A stretch of 64,000 nt of DNA from Pseudoduganella plicata (GCF_004421005.1 NZ_CP038026.1:5208001-5272000), one strand, 5' to 3'; positions 37,060 through 45,927 are shown, counted from the stretch's first letter. Numbers and translations: made by a program. Notes: generated from the letters alone by a model not told the origin.

Positions 37060-38199
37060 ATGACTAAACCAAAGGCGCAACCGGAACCGGTCGACTTCAA
37101 TCAGGACGCGGGCACGCCTCGCCCGAAAGGCCGCAGCGGCATGACGGACAAGCCGGGCGTACCGACGATGTCCGACGTCGCCAGGCTGGCCGGTGTCTCG
37201 CCGATGACGGTGTCGCGCGTGATGAACGGCGATCCGAACGTGCGCCAGAGCACTCGCCGCAAGGTGGACGATGCGGTGGCCGCATTGAACTACGTACCAA
37301 ACCAGGCCGCGCGCCGGCTGGCCGGGGCGCGGCCCATCCGCGTGGGCTTCTTGTACAGTAATCCGAGCGCGGGCTATCTGTCCGAATTCCTCGTCGGCCT
37401 GCTCAATCAGGCCAGCATCCACAACGTGCAGCTGGTGGTAGAGAACTGCGAAGGCGAGCGCGCATGGGATGCGCAGACGCGACGGCTGATCGACAACGGC
37501 GTCGACGGCATCATCCTGCCGCCACCGCTATGCGACACCCCCGGCCTGATCGACCTGATCGACGCGGCCGGCATGCCGGCGGTGACGGTGGCGTGCGGCC
37601 AGCCGGACGAACGGGTTGGCGCCGTCAGCATCGACGACTACCAGGCCGCGTACGACATGACCTGCCACCTGATCGCGCTGGGCCACCACCGCATCGGCTT
37701 CATCATCGGCCACCCGAACCAGACGGCCAGCGGCCGGCGGCTGGCCGGCTTCAAGGCGGCCATCGCCGCGAAGGGTGTCGAAAGCGCGCCGGAGCTCTTG
37801 GTGCAGGGGATGTTCACGTACCGCTCCGGGCTGGACGCGGCTGAGATCCTGCTGGGACTGGAGCAGCGTCCCACGGCGGTCTTCGCCAGTAACGACGACA
37901 TGGCGGCGGCAACCGTTGCCATCGCCCATCGGCTGGGCCTTGACGTGCCGGGCGACCTGACGGTCGCAGGCTTCGACGACACGGCACTGGCCACGACGAT
38001 CTGGCCGGAGCTGACGACGGTGCGCCAGCCCATCACGCAGATGGCGGAAACGGCGGTGCAGTTCCTCGTCCGCCACATCCGCGCGCGCCGCGACGGCGCC
38101 GACGAAGGCCCGCAGCACCTGGTGATGGACTTCTCGCTGATCCGCCGCCAGTCCGACGCGGCGCCGCGCCGGCGGCCGAAGACATCGGGCAAGCGCTGA
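37060..38199 (+). CDS. LacI-family transcriptional regulator of the xylan/xylose locus
   Basis: A LacI/GalR repressor with an HTH (MSDVARLAGVSPMTVSRVMN), a hinge helix (NQAARRLAGARPIRVG) and a periplasmic-binding-protein-like effector domain ending with FDDTALATTIWPELTTVRQP. The ATG at 37060 gives 379 residues, with an unusual 27-residue charged extension before the HTH. An ATG at 37141 with aaagg upstream gives a normal LacI N-terminus and may be the true start. It lies 79 bp after the GH67 gene in the same direction. The tagcgcta palindrome at 28.9 kb is its likely operator, and the effector could be xylose, an aldouronate or a glucuronate derivative. Confidence 0.88.
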   Translation: MTKPKAQPEPVDFNQDAGTPRPKGRSGMTDKPGVPTMSDVARLAGVSPMTVSRVMNGDPNVRQSTRRKVDDAVAALNYVPNQAARRLAGARPIRVGFLYSNPSAGYLSEFLVGLLNQASIHNVQLVVENCEGERAWDAQTRRLIDNGVDGIILPPPLCDTPGLIDLIDAAGMPAVTVACGQPDERVGAVSIDDYQAAYDMTCHLIALGHHRIGFIIGHPNQTASGRRLAGFKAAIAAKGVESAPELLVQGMFTYRSGLDAAEILLGLEQRPTAVFASNDDMAAATVAIAHRLGLDVPGDLTVAGFDDTALATTIWPELTTVRQPITQMAETAVQFLVRHIRARRDGADEGPQHLVMDFSLIRRQSDAAPRRRPKTSGKR

Positions 38200-38245
38200 A
38201 AGGCTGACCCCGGCCCTGAACAATCGGTGCCAGGCTCCGATTAAA

Positions 38246-38297
38246 AAAACCGGTGACAGGCTCCGGTTTCCCGAAAACGGAGCCTGTCACCGGTTTT
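38246..38297. repeat. perfect 20-bp inverted repeat with a 12-nt loop
   Basis: The arms aaaaccggtgacaggctccg (38246-38265) and its exact complement (38278-38297) form a long hairpin between the convergent LacI and efflux genes. A partial third copy, cggtgccaggctccg, precedes it at 38225-38239, and a related ccggtgac palindrome occurs at 53962-53988. The A and T tails allow it to end transcription in both directions. It looks like a member of a dispersed intergenic repeat family. Confidence 0.8.
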
Positions 38298-38301
38298 CTG
38301 A

Positions 38302-39204
38302 TTACGCGGCCTTGCGCGGGGCTGTGGCGTGCACCGGCGCTGGCGCGGTCACGATCGTCACCGTGCACGTCGTGCCCGCGACCAGCGGGACGTCTTTCGG
38401 CAGCGTGTCGATGTGCACGCGCACCGGCACGCGTTGCGCAAGGCGGACCCAGTTGAACGTCGGGTTAACGTCGGCCAGCAGTTCGCGGCCGGTGCTGGCG
38501 TCGCGGTCGGTGATGCCGCGGGCGATGCTTTCGATATGGCCGCGCAGCGCCACGCCATCCATCAGTTGCACGTGCACCTGCGCGCCCGGCCTCAAGAGCG
38601 GCAGGCGCGTCTCCTCGAAGTAGCCCATCACGTAGAACGAGGCATTGTCGATCAGCGCCAGCTTGGCCGCGCCGACGGCGGCGAAGTCGCCCGTGTGCAC
38701 GTGCAAGTTGGTGACGTAGCCCGTGACGGGGGCGCGCACGACGGTGCGTTCCAGGTTCAGTTGCGCCAGTTTCAGCGCGGCCTGCGCGGCGCGATATTGC
38801 GCGCTGGCCGTGCCCACGGCGTACTGCGCCGTCTCGCGGCTTTCAAGCGAGACGACGGCGTCGTCCAGCGCGGCCCGGCGTCTGGCCTCGCTGCTGCGGC
38901 GGCCCTTTTCGACAGCTTGCGCGGCCAGTGCCGCTTCGGCGGCGGCGACGGCGTTGCGATAGCGCTCGTCGTCGACGACGAACAGCACGTCGCCCTTGTT
39001 TACCAGCTGGTTGTCGTGCACGCGCACGTCCGTGACGACGCCGGCAACGTCGGCGCCGATCGTGACGACATCGGCCTTGACGCGGCCGTCGCGTGTCCAT
39101 GGCGACTCCATGTAATGGTCCCACCCGGACTTGCCGGCCCACAAGGCGGCCCCCAGCAGCAGTAAGGTCAGCGCTAAACGAAACAGCTTGGCGACAATGT
39201 TCAC
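38302..39204 (-). CDS. HlyD/AaeA-like membrane fusion protein
   Basis: A 300-residue periplasmic adaptor. One N-terminal transmembrane helix (about residues 7-26) is followed by the family start SPWTRDGRVKADVVTIGADVAG, two half-lipoyl motifs (the second in RAPVTGYVTNLHVHTGDFAAVG), a helical hairpin between them, and a beta-barrel region. It bridges the FUSC pump to an outer-membrane factor, as AaeA does for aromatic acids. The start is a GTG at 39204 without a strong ribosome site. It is the last gene of the efflux operon. Confidence 0.9.
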   Translation of the reverse strand: MNIVAKLFRLALTLLLLGAALWAGKSGWDHYMESPWTRDGRVKADVVTIGADVAGVVTDVRVHDNQLVNKGDVLFVVDDERYRNAVAAAEAALAAQAVEKGRRSSEARRRAALDDAVVSLESRETAQYAVGTASAQYRAAQAALKLAQLNLERTVVRAPVTGYVTNLHVHTGDFAAVGAAKLALIDNASFYVMGYFEETRLPLLRPGAQVHVQLMDGVALRGHIESIARGITDRDASTGRELLADVNPTFNWVRLAQRVPVRVHIDTLPKDVPLVAGTTCTVTIVTAPAPVHATAPRKAA

Positions 39205-39236
39205 GATTTATCTTGAGAGAAGTTGGAGGAAAAGGG

Positions 39237-39437
39237 TCAGCGGTACAGCCAGGCGGTCAGCCCGCCAAAAATGCAGACGAGGAGGCACAGCCGCGCCAGC
39301 GCGGGATGCCACAGCCGCCGGTAGACGCCGGCGTGGCTCAGCACCCAGTCCAGCGCGCCCTGCAGCAGCAGGCTGGCGAAGAAGACGGGCAGGATCGTGG
39401 GGATCAGGATGCCCAGGACGGACAGTTCACGCGGCAT
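39237..39437 (-). CDS. DUF1656 (AaeX-like) small membrane protein
   Basis: A 66-residue protein with two hydrophobic helices (about residues 8-28 and 45-64) and the DUF1656 start MPRELSVLGILIP. AaeX-type proteins are encoded between the AaeA- and AaeB-like components of FUSC efflux systems; their role is not established. Its ATG lies inside the end of the FUSC gene (11-bp overlap), so it is translated as part of that operon. Confidence 0.85.
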   Translation of the reverse strand: MPRELSVLGILIPTILPVFFASLLLQGALDWVLSHAGVYRRLWHPALARLCLLVCIFGGLTAWLYR

Positions 39438-41577
39438 GCGGTGCTCCGGAAGATGCAACAGGTTCAGTGGTGGGCGCTGCCTGGTCGAGCAGCGACGTAT
39501 AGATGGCATGCAGGTCCGCCAGTACCGTGTGCAGCCGTTCGGCGCGGACCGGGTCGCACGCGGGATCGGCCAGCCCCGCGCGAATGACGATGCCCGCATC
39601 GAGCAGCGCCGCCACGGCGTCGGCATTGGTTCCGGTGACGGGTGCGCGCAGGTATGCGGCCAGCCGGCGCAGCACGGTTTGCAGCGCGTCCCGCACGGCG
39701 CCGTCGCGCGAGGCCGCCAGCAGCGTACGCAGCTCGATGACGGCGTGGCCCAGCTCCAGCAACGTCAGGCCTTCGCGCACGACGGCTCGCGTCGCCACGG
39801 GCGGCGTGGGGCCTGCCGCCGCGTTGAGCTGGCTGAGGAGGTCGCGCACGCGGTTGTCGAAGCGGTGGCGCAGCTTGCGCCCGTCGCCCGCGAGGCGCTG
39901 GCGGCACGCATTGAGCGCCTCGCGCCACAGCGCGGCACGCACGTGGTCGCGGTTGCCCATCGTATGCTCGGGCAGCACCACGGTGAAGATCGCATAGGCC
40001 AGCACCACGCCGGCCATCTGCGCCAGCATGCCGTTGGCCACGCCGGCCGCGTCGTAGTGCATCAGGTTGACGGGCGCGACGAACTGGCTCGAGAACATCG
40101 CCATGCCAATGCCGATACCGGCCCGCTTCGGGTCCGTCATCAGCCACAGGGCCAATGCAAACAGCGGCAGGGCGGCCAGCACCAGCATCGGAAAACCGCT
40201 GGCGCGGATCACCAGCAGGAACTCGGTGGCGAGCGTCAGCGGGGTGGCGATCAGGAAGCCCGTCAGCACCTGTTTTACCATCGCGGTGGGGCGGGGCGAG
40301 CTGGAGGCAAGGGCGCAGAACACGGTCGTCATCACCAGCGACATCGCCAGCTGGCCCCACGCCAGCCAGTACCACAAGGTCGCGGCGCCCAGCAGCGCCA
40401 GCGCGGCGCGCACGCCGCTGGCCAGCACGATGCCGGGAGGCGTCTTCGGTGTGTAGGCCTGCGGTTCGCTGACCTGCAGGCGCTTTTGCTGCGTCAGGCC
40501 GTGGTAGATCGCGGCAAACGCCGCCAGGTGGCCGGCAAAGCGCTCGGCCAGCTCGATGGCCGTCTCGCCGTCGATGATGGCGGCGCGGGTCTGTCCGGGC
40601 GCCTGCGCCAGCGCTGCCAGTGCCGCCCGCGCGGCGGCGGCGGGTTGCGCCAGCGCCGCCGGAAGTTCCTCCAGGTTCCCGCCGCGCGGGTCGGCCAGCG
40701 CGCCAGCCAGCAGTGCATGCAGCGGCGCGACCAGCGCATGGACGGGCGAAGTGGCATTGGCCCGATGCAGCAGGCGATGCAGCGTGTAGAACGTCGTCAG
40801 CGCCGTCATGAACGCACCGTTGAAGGCGTGCAGCCGGCGCGTGTGGCTGCGCGCGTGGCCTGTCTCGAAGAACGCGGCGGCGCGGCCCGATTCGAGCGCC
40901 GCGATGTCGGCCGCATAGCGCAGGTGGGTCAGTTCGGTCTGTTCCGGCGACAGCCGCTGCTCCAGCACCTGGCGGCAGAAGGCGAGGAAGCCTTCGTAGC
41001 GCGTCTGCACCGTGCGCTGCACCTGCCGGCCATGGGCACGCGGGAACAGCACGTCGTGCACGATGGCCGCGACGATGACGCCCAGCCCCACTTCGGTGGC
41101 GCGCGTGACGGCGGCGGCAAACACGCCGGACGGATTGTCCAGCGCCGGCACGGCGATCATGCAGGCCGTGTAGCCGGCCAGCACGAAACTGTAGGACTGC
41201 TGGTTGCGGTGCATCGCGGCGCCGGCCGTGCACAGGCCCACCCAGACGGCCAGGCCGACGAGCAGCACCGGAGCCTGCTGGGGAAAGAGGGCAATCAGGA
41301 CCAGGGCGGCGCTGCAGCCGACGACGGTGCCGAGCAGGCGGTAGAACGCCTTTTCCAGCACCATGCCGGATGAGGGCAGGGCCAGGATGAACGTTGTCGT
41401 CATCGCCGTGCCGGGCGAATCGAGGCCGAGGCGGAACGCCATCCACAACGCCAGAAAGGCGGCAAACGCACTGCGGCCGACAAAGATCAGCCGTTCGCCA
41501 TCGGTGGCAGCCCAGCCACGCAACTGGGCGGCAACCCAGGCGGCTGGAGCGGTTGGTGTGACAGTGGGCGGGGCCAT
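39427..41577 (-). CDS. FUSC-family inner-membrane efflux protein (AaeB-like)
   Basis: A 716-residue membrane protein with two sets of about five transmembrane helices (residues 30-180 and 390-520), each followed by a large cytoplasmic region, as in AaeB. The N-terminal FUSC part includes LALPSSGMVLEKAFYRLLGT, and the second half repeats this style with SPRPTAMVKQVLTGFLIATP. Relatives export hydroxylated aromatic carboxylic acids. Next to a xylanolytic locus it could protect against phenolic acids freed from plant cell walls, but this is contextual inference only. Confidence 0.9.
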   Translation of the reverse strand: MAPPTVTPTAPAAWVAAQLRGWAATDGERLIFVGRSAFAAFLALWMAFRLGLDSPGTAMTTTFILALPSSGMVLEKAFYRLLGTVVGCSAALVLIALFPQQAPVLLVGLAVWVGLCTAGAAMHRNQQSYSFVLAGYTACMIAVPALDNPSGVFAAAVTRATEVGLGVIVAAIVHDVLFPRAHGRQVQRTVQTRYEGFLAFCRQVLEQRLSPEQTELTHLRYAADIAALESGRAAAFFETGHARSHTRRLHAFNGAFMTALTTFYTLHRLLHRANATSPVHALVAPLHALLAGALADPRGGNLEELPAALAQPAAAARAALAALAQAPGQTRAAIIDGETAIELAERFAGHLAAFAAIYHGLTQQKRLQVSEPQAYTPKTPPGIVLASGVRAALALLGAATLWYWLAWGQLAMSLVMTTVFCALASSSPRPTAMVKQVLTGFLIATPLTLATEFLLVIRASGFPMLVLAALPLFALALWLMTDPKRAGIGIGMAMFSSQFVAPVNLMHYDAAGVANGMLAQMAGVVLAYAIFTVVLPEHTMGNRDHVRAALWREALNACRQRLAGDGRKLRHRFDNRVRDLLSQLNAAAGPTPPVATRAVVREGLTLLELGHAVIELRTLLAASRDGAVRDALQTVLRRLAAYLRAPVTGTNADAVAALLDAGIVIRAGLADPACDPVRAERLHTVLADLHAIYTSLLDQAAPTTEPVASSGAPHAA

Positions 41578-41604
41578 GTTCTTTTCTCGCGGCCCCTGCG
41601 GGCC

Positions 41605-42099
41605 TTATATATTGTCCAGATTTCCAAGCTGACGCTGGAACAGCTGCTCCTGCGCCCGGATGTCCTCGACGGTGAAGCCGTCATAGGCGCGCGTCGTGCG
41701 TTCCCATACTTCCGGCATCACCTGCTCGATCAGCTGGCGTCCCGCATCGGTCAGCGAGATCATCACGCAGCGGCGGTCGCCGGGGCGGTTGCCGCGCGTG
41801 ACCAGCCCTTGCGACTCCAGGTCGTTGCAGACCCGGGTCAGATTCGCCGGCTTTTCCATGCAGGCTTCGCCCAGCGTGGACGCGGTGGATGTCTCGTTTT
41901 CCGAACCGTACAGCACAGCCAGCACCATGTAGCTGGCGTCCACCAGGTCGTATTTGCGCAGGACGGCGTTCGACAGGTCCTTCATCCGCTTCTGCACGTG
42001 ATACGTCATGCGCATCAGGCGCATCAGGTCTTCCGGAAACGCGGGGATGCGGGAACGGATGTTTTTAAGGCGCTTGTTGGTGGCGTCAAAACTGCTCAT
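41605..42099 (-). CDS. MarR-family transcriptional regulator
   Basis: A 164-residue winged-helix regulator. The central DNA-binding part reads STASTLGEACMEKPANLTRVCNDLESQGLVTRGNRPGDRRCVMISLTD, with the usual wing motif RGNRPGDRR. MarR repressors respond to phenolic ligands in many efflux systems. The ATG at 42099 directly follows the stop of the outer-membrane factor gene, with an aggag ribosome site inside that gene's end. It probably controls the operon in which it lies. Confidence 0.9.
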   Translation of the reverse strand: MSSFDATNKRLKNIRSRIPAFPEDLMRLMRMTYHVQKRMKDLSNAVLRKYDLVDASYMVLAVLYGSENETSTASTLGEACMEKPANLTRVCNDLESQGLVTRGNRPGDRRCVMISLTDAGRQLIEQVMPEVWERTTRAYDGFTVEDIRAQEQLFQRQLGNLDNI

Positions 42100-43602
42100 C
42101 TACGCACTCCTGTGCAGGGCTGGTCTAAAACCCTGATTGTACAAGGGGGTTGCACTAGGGGAAATGAATTTCCATTCCTCCCCAAGTGCCGTCATCAGGC
42201 TGGCGTAGTTGTCGAGCCGCTCGCTGGCCACGCGCAACAGCTGGTCCTGTTCGGCCAGCAACGTCAATTTCGCCTGCAATACCCCGAGATAGTCGGTAAC
42301 ACCTGCCTTATAAGCCTGCTCGGCCAGCCCTTCGGCGCGTTTCGCGGTCGCCAAGGCACGCTCCGCAAGCGCTTTTTGTTGTTGCGCAGACTGTATCTTT
42401 GCTACCACATTGGCAACATCCGTCAGCGCCGAAATCACCGTGGCGTTGTACTGCTCCACCGCCACATCGTAGGCTGCCGTACGCGCGCCGAGTTGACCGC
42501 GCAGGCGTCCGCCTTCGAAAATCGGCAGCGTCACGGCCGGCGTCACGCCCATGGTGCGTGCCGACGCTTCGAACAGCCGCGAGAAGCCGAACGACTGCAG
42601 TCCGGCAAACGCCACCAGGTTGATGTTCGGATAGAACGCGGCCCTGGCGGCATCGATCTCGCTGCCGGCCGCTTCCACGCGCCAGCGCTGCGCGGCGATA
42701 TCGGGGCGGCGGCCCACCAGCTCGGCCGGCAGCGCGCTGGGCAGGCCCACGCGCTTGTCCGCTTCCGATAAGGCCGGCATTGGCCGGGCGATCGCATCGC
42801 CGTCGCCCGGTCCCTTGCCGATCAGTGCCGCCAGCTGGTTGCGCAGCAGGGCGATCGATTCACCGATCTGCTCGTGCTCGCGCCGGCCAGCCGGCAGTGT
42901 CGTTTCGATGGCGGCCACGTCGAGCTCGCCCGTCAGTCCCGCCTGGTGCCGCTTGCGGGCAATCTCCAGAATGCGCTGGCGTTGTGCGAGGCTTTCCGCC
43001 ACGCTGTCCTGCAACGCATAGCGGTACCACAGCTGCACGTAATTGCGTACGATGGCCGTCTGCAGGGCCAGCCGGGCCATCTGTTCCTCCGCGGCGGCCA
43101 CGTGCGTCTCGTCGACGGCGGCGGCCAGCAGGTCGTGCTGGCGGCCCCAGACGTCGAGGTCGTACGAACCCGTCATCGTGGCCGAGTTGTACCACTGCCA
43201 GCTGCCGGCCAGCGGGGCGGGCGCGGAACCGTGCGTAGGAAACAATTCGCGGGTGCTGGAAGCGCTGCCGTCCACTTTGGGCAACGTGCCGGCGCGGGCC
43301 ACACCGGCCAGCGCTTCGGCTTGCCGCACCCGGGCCTGCGCCACCTTCAGCGTGGGGTTGTCGGCCAGCGCGGCCGCCATCAGCCGGTCGAGCTGCGGGT
43401 CACCAAAGGCCTGCCACCATGCTTCGCGGGGCCACTGGGCCGCCGGGCTGGCGGACGCCTTGATCGCGGCGCCGGCGGCCAAGTCGGCCGGGCGCATCGC
43501 GTGCGACTGCGGTGCGACGTGGCCCATGTCGGCGCAGCCGGCCAGGAGCAGCGCGGCCGCAACGACGGCCAGGCGAGCGCGCAGGAGTGGCACGGCGCGC
43601 AC
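42100..43602 (-). CDS. NodT-type outer-membrane efflux lipoprotein
   Basis: A TolC-like outer-membrane factor of about 500 residues. The signal peptide ends in a lipobox LLLAGC, followed by two homologous helical repeats with DPQLDRLMAAALADNPTLKVAQARVRQAEA, YDLDVWGRQ, GRRPDIAAQRWRVEAA and YKAGVTDYLGVLQAKL. It completes a tripartite pump with the adaptor and FUSC protein downstream. Start codons are GTG at 43602 or GTG at 43593; the sequence does not decide. It lies 3 nt after the DUF4148 gene. Confidence 0.91.
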   Translation of the reverse strand: MRAVPLLRARLAVVAAALLLAGCADMGHVAPQSHAMRPADLAAGAAIKASASPAAQWPREAWWQAFGDPQLDRLMAAALADNPTLKVAQARVRQAEALAGVARAGTLPKVDGSASSTRELFPTHGSAPAPLAGSWQWYNSATMTGSYDLDVWGRQHDLLAAAVDETHVAAAEEQMARLALQTAIVRNYVQLWYRYALQDSVAESLAQRQRILEIARKRHQAGLTGELDVAAIETTLPAGRREHEQIGESIALLRNQLAALIGKGPGDGDAIARPMPALSEADKRVGLPSALPAELVGRRPDIAAQRWRVEAAGSEIDAARAAFYPNINLVAFAGLQSFGFSRLFEASARTMGVTPAVTLPIFEGGRLRGQLGARTAAYDVAVEQYNATVISALTDVANVVAKIQSAQQQKALAERALATAKRAEGLAEQAYKAGVTDYLGVLQAKLTLLAEQDQLLRVASERLDNYASLMTALGEEWKFISPSATPLYNQGFRPALHRSA

Positions 43603-43605
43603 GGA

Positions 43606-43872
43606 TTACTGAGCGATCTGCTTGCGGGTTTGCGCAACGTCCATGTCGGCTTCCGTCTCGATCAGCGTGCCGTTGCGGCGCGCTTCGACCGCCTGGGCGC
43701 GCACCTCGGCACGGGTCAGCGGATGGGCCGCAGGCGCGGCCTTGGCGGTTGCCAGGGCTGCGGCCACAGGTACGGAGGCCGAAGCGGCCTCGTTACCGTT
43801 CGCTTCGGCGCCAAATGCGGCACCGGCGGTGGCAAGCGCGAGGGCGGCGGCAATATAGTAAGCGGTTTTCAT
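43606..43872 (-). CDS. DUF4148 small secreted protein
   Basis: An 88-residue protein with a signal peptide (MKTAYYIAAALALATAGAAFG-A) and the DUF4148 signature LTRAEVRAQAVEARRNGTL...TEADMDVAQ. This family is common in Burkholderiales and has no known function. It directly precedes the efflux operon in the same orientation and may be its first gene. The ATG at 43872 is chosen so that the signal peptide is N-terminal. Confidence 0.85.
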   Translation of the reverse strand: MKTAYYIAAALALATAGAAFGAEANGNEAASASVPVAAALATAKAAPAAHPLTRAEVRAQAVEARRNGTLIETEADMDVAQTRKQIAQ

Positions 43873-44061
43873 GATGACTCCCAAAGATGGATGGTATGGC
43901 ACCTACTATATCGCTGAATAATACATTTGTGAAATAGGAAGTTTAAATAAGTGCTAGAAAGAAATCCTATGGGCACGGGTGCGACGTCGATCGGGCGGGT
44001 TTGTTAAAGTATTTGCAATGCCGCGACCGCGGCAACGCAACGAAGCAATAAGGAGCCCATC

Positions 44062-44475
44062 ATGAGCGGTACGAGCACACTTGATCCAGACAACTTCCCC
44101 CAGGCACCTGACCGCGTCCTCGGCCGTGGCCATGGCACCGGCGCCCTCGGCCCCAGCGATACGTCCGATTCCGGCAGCGACGTGCAGGGCGGCTCCGGCC
44201 TGGCCCAGCAGATCGAAGATACAAACCTGGACGGCGGCACCAACGAAGACGTCGACCTGGGGACGGCGCACGGCACGGCCGGGCCCGACGTGGGTGACGC
44301 CGACCTGGACAGCGATTCCGACGCGGGCGGCACGGGCGAGCGCGCCACTGCCGGCCGCGACACCACGTCGCCGGATGGCGCCGACATCAATGTCGATCAC
44401 ATCGAAACCATTCCGCTGACCGGCGAGAATGGCCTGGACGACGAGGACGAGGACGACGTGGAGCGGGGCGCCTGA
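44062..44475 (+). CDS. acidic, glycine-rich low-complexity protein
   Basis: A 137-residue protein without cysteine, signal peptide or membrane helix. It is extremely rich in Asp, Gly, Ser and Thr (for example GPSDTSDSGSDVQGGSG) and ends in a run of acidic residues (DDEDEDDVERGA), so it is probably disordered and strongly negative. I do not recognise a function. An aaggag ribosome site precedes the ATG, and a strong terminator follows, which supports it as a real gene. Confidence 0.75.
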   Translation: MSGTSTLDPDNFPQAPDRVLGRGHGTGALGPSDTSDSGSDVQGGSGLAQQIEDTNLDGGTNEDVDLGTAHGTAGPDVGDADLDSDSDAGGTGERATAGRDTTSPDGADINVDHIETIPLTGENGLDDEDEDDVERGA

Positions 44476-44488
44476 GGCGTACCGGCGT

Positions 44489-44522
44489 AAAAAAAGCGCG
44501 ACTTCGGTCGCGCTTTTTTTTT
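44489..44522. terminator. bidirectional Rho-independent terminator
   Basis: A GC stem gcgcgac / gtcgcgc with a ttcg tetraloop, flanked by A-rich (44489-44495) and T-rich (44514-44522) runs. It serves both the acidic-protein gene and the convergent MFS transporter gene. Confidence 0.9.
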
Positions 44523-44536
44523 CGGCGGCGGCGGTG

Positions 44537-45889
44537 TCAGGCCGCCTTGGCGTCCGCTTTCACGACCGGCCGCGCAAACTCGAAGCGGCGGATCTCGCCG
44601 ACCAGGAACAGGTAGCACAGCACGGTGGCCAGCGCATTGGCGCCGACGAACACGAGGGCGCCGTAGAACGAGCCCGTGGCCGACAGGATGTAGCCGATCA
44701 CGATCGGCGTCGTGATACCGGCAACGTTGCCGAAGGTATTGAACAGCGCGCCGCTCATGCCGCCGGCCTGGCTGGGCGACGTGTCGCCCACGACAGCCCA
44801 GCCCAGTGCGCCGATGCCCTTGCCGAAGAACGCCAGCGCCATCACGGCGACCACGACGGCATCGCTCTCCACGTAATTACACAGGATCATGGTGGTGGCC
44901 AGCAGCATGCCGCCAATGATGGGCGTCTTGCGCGCCGTCGACGTGCTGTACCCCGCCTTGATCATCCGGTCCGAGATCACGCCGCCCAGCACGCCGCCGA
45001 GGAAGCCGGCAATGGCGGGCAATGCCGCGATGAACCCGGCCTTCAGGATCGTCATGTGGCGTTCCTTGACGAGGTAGACGGGGAACCACGTCAGGAAGAA
45101 ATACGTCAGCGTATTGATGCAGTACTGGCCGATATAAATCCCCAGCAGCATGCGGCTCGACAGCAACTGGCGGATGCACGACCACGTGTCGATGGCCTGC
45201 TTTTTGGCGCCGGTCGTTTCCAGGTCGATCAGCGCGCCGCCGTGTTCGATCTGCTTCAGTTCGGCCGCGTTGACTCTCGGGTGGCTGCGCGGGCCGTGGA
45301 TGACTTTCAGCCAGACCAGCGCCATGACGATACCGAGTCCTCCCATGACAAAGAACACGCTCTCCCAGCCGAAGCTGTGCACCAGCCAACCCATCAGTGG
45401 GGCGAACAGCACGGTGGCGAAGTACTGCGCCGAATTGAAGATGGCGGCCGCCGTGCCGCGCTCGGCGGTGGGAAACCACGATGTCGTCAGCCGGCTGTTA
45501 CCGGGGAACGAAGGTGCTTCGGCCGCGCCCACCAGCAGGCGCAGGCCGAACAGCACTGCCACGGCCGTAGCGCCGCTGAAAAAGCCGACCCAGCCCTGGA
45601 ACAGCGTGAAGACGGACCACAGGAAAATGCTGAAGAAATAGGTAATGCGCGTACCGAAACGGTCCAGCAGCCAGCCGCCGGGCAGCTGTGCCAGCACGTA
45701 CGACCAGGCAAACGCGGAGAACACGAAGCCCATCTGCACCGGCGACAGGTCCAGCACCTTGCTGAGTTCGGGGCCGGCAATCGAGATGGTCGCGCGGTCG
45801 GCGTAGTTGACCGTGGTAACGAGGAAGAGCATCGCCAGGATGGTCCAGCGTACCCGCGTGGGCCGGTCGGTGAGAAACTGTGCTGCCAT
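44537..45889 (-). CDS. gudP: MFS transporter, glucarate/galactarate permease-like
   Basis: A 450-residue anion:cation symporter (ACS) family MFS protein with twelve hydrophobic helices. It has the N-terminal motif NYADRATISIAGPEL, LAQLPGGWLLDRFGTR, GAAEAPSFPGNSRLTTSWFP and GGVLGGVISDRMIKAG, typical of GudP/hexuronate transporters. It should import aldarate or uronate acids with protons, which links it to the gudD gene 16 kb away. A ggagg site precedes the ATG, and it has its own promoter with an operator-like inverted repeat. Confidence 0.82.
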   Translation of the reverse strand: MAAQFLTDRPTRVRWTILAMLFLVTTVNYADRATISIAGPELSKVLDLSPVQMGFVFSAFAWSYVLAQLPGGWLLDRFGTRITYFFSIFLWSVFTLFQGWVGFFSGATAVAVLFGLRLLVGAAEAPSFPGNSRLTTSWFPTAERGTAAAIFNSAQYFATVLFAPLMGWLVHSFGWESVFFVMGGLGIVMALVWLKVIHGPRSHPRVNAAELKQIEHGGALIDLETTGAKKQAIDTWSCIRQLLSSRMLLGIYIGQYCINTLTYFFLTWFPVYLVKERHMTILKAGFIAALPAIAGFLGGVLGGVISDRMIKAGYSTSTARKTPIIGGMLLATTMILCNYVESDAVVVAVMALAFFGKGIGALGWAVVGDTSPSQAGGMSGALFNTFGNVAGITTPIVIGYILSATGSFYGALVFVGANALATVLCYLFLVGEIRRFEFARPVVKADAKAA

Positions 45890-45927
45890 GGAGCCTCCGT
45901 AAGTATCGGCGTCTTGCGCACCGTCTG

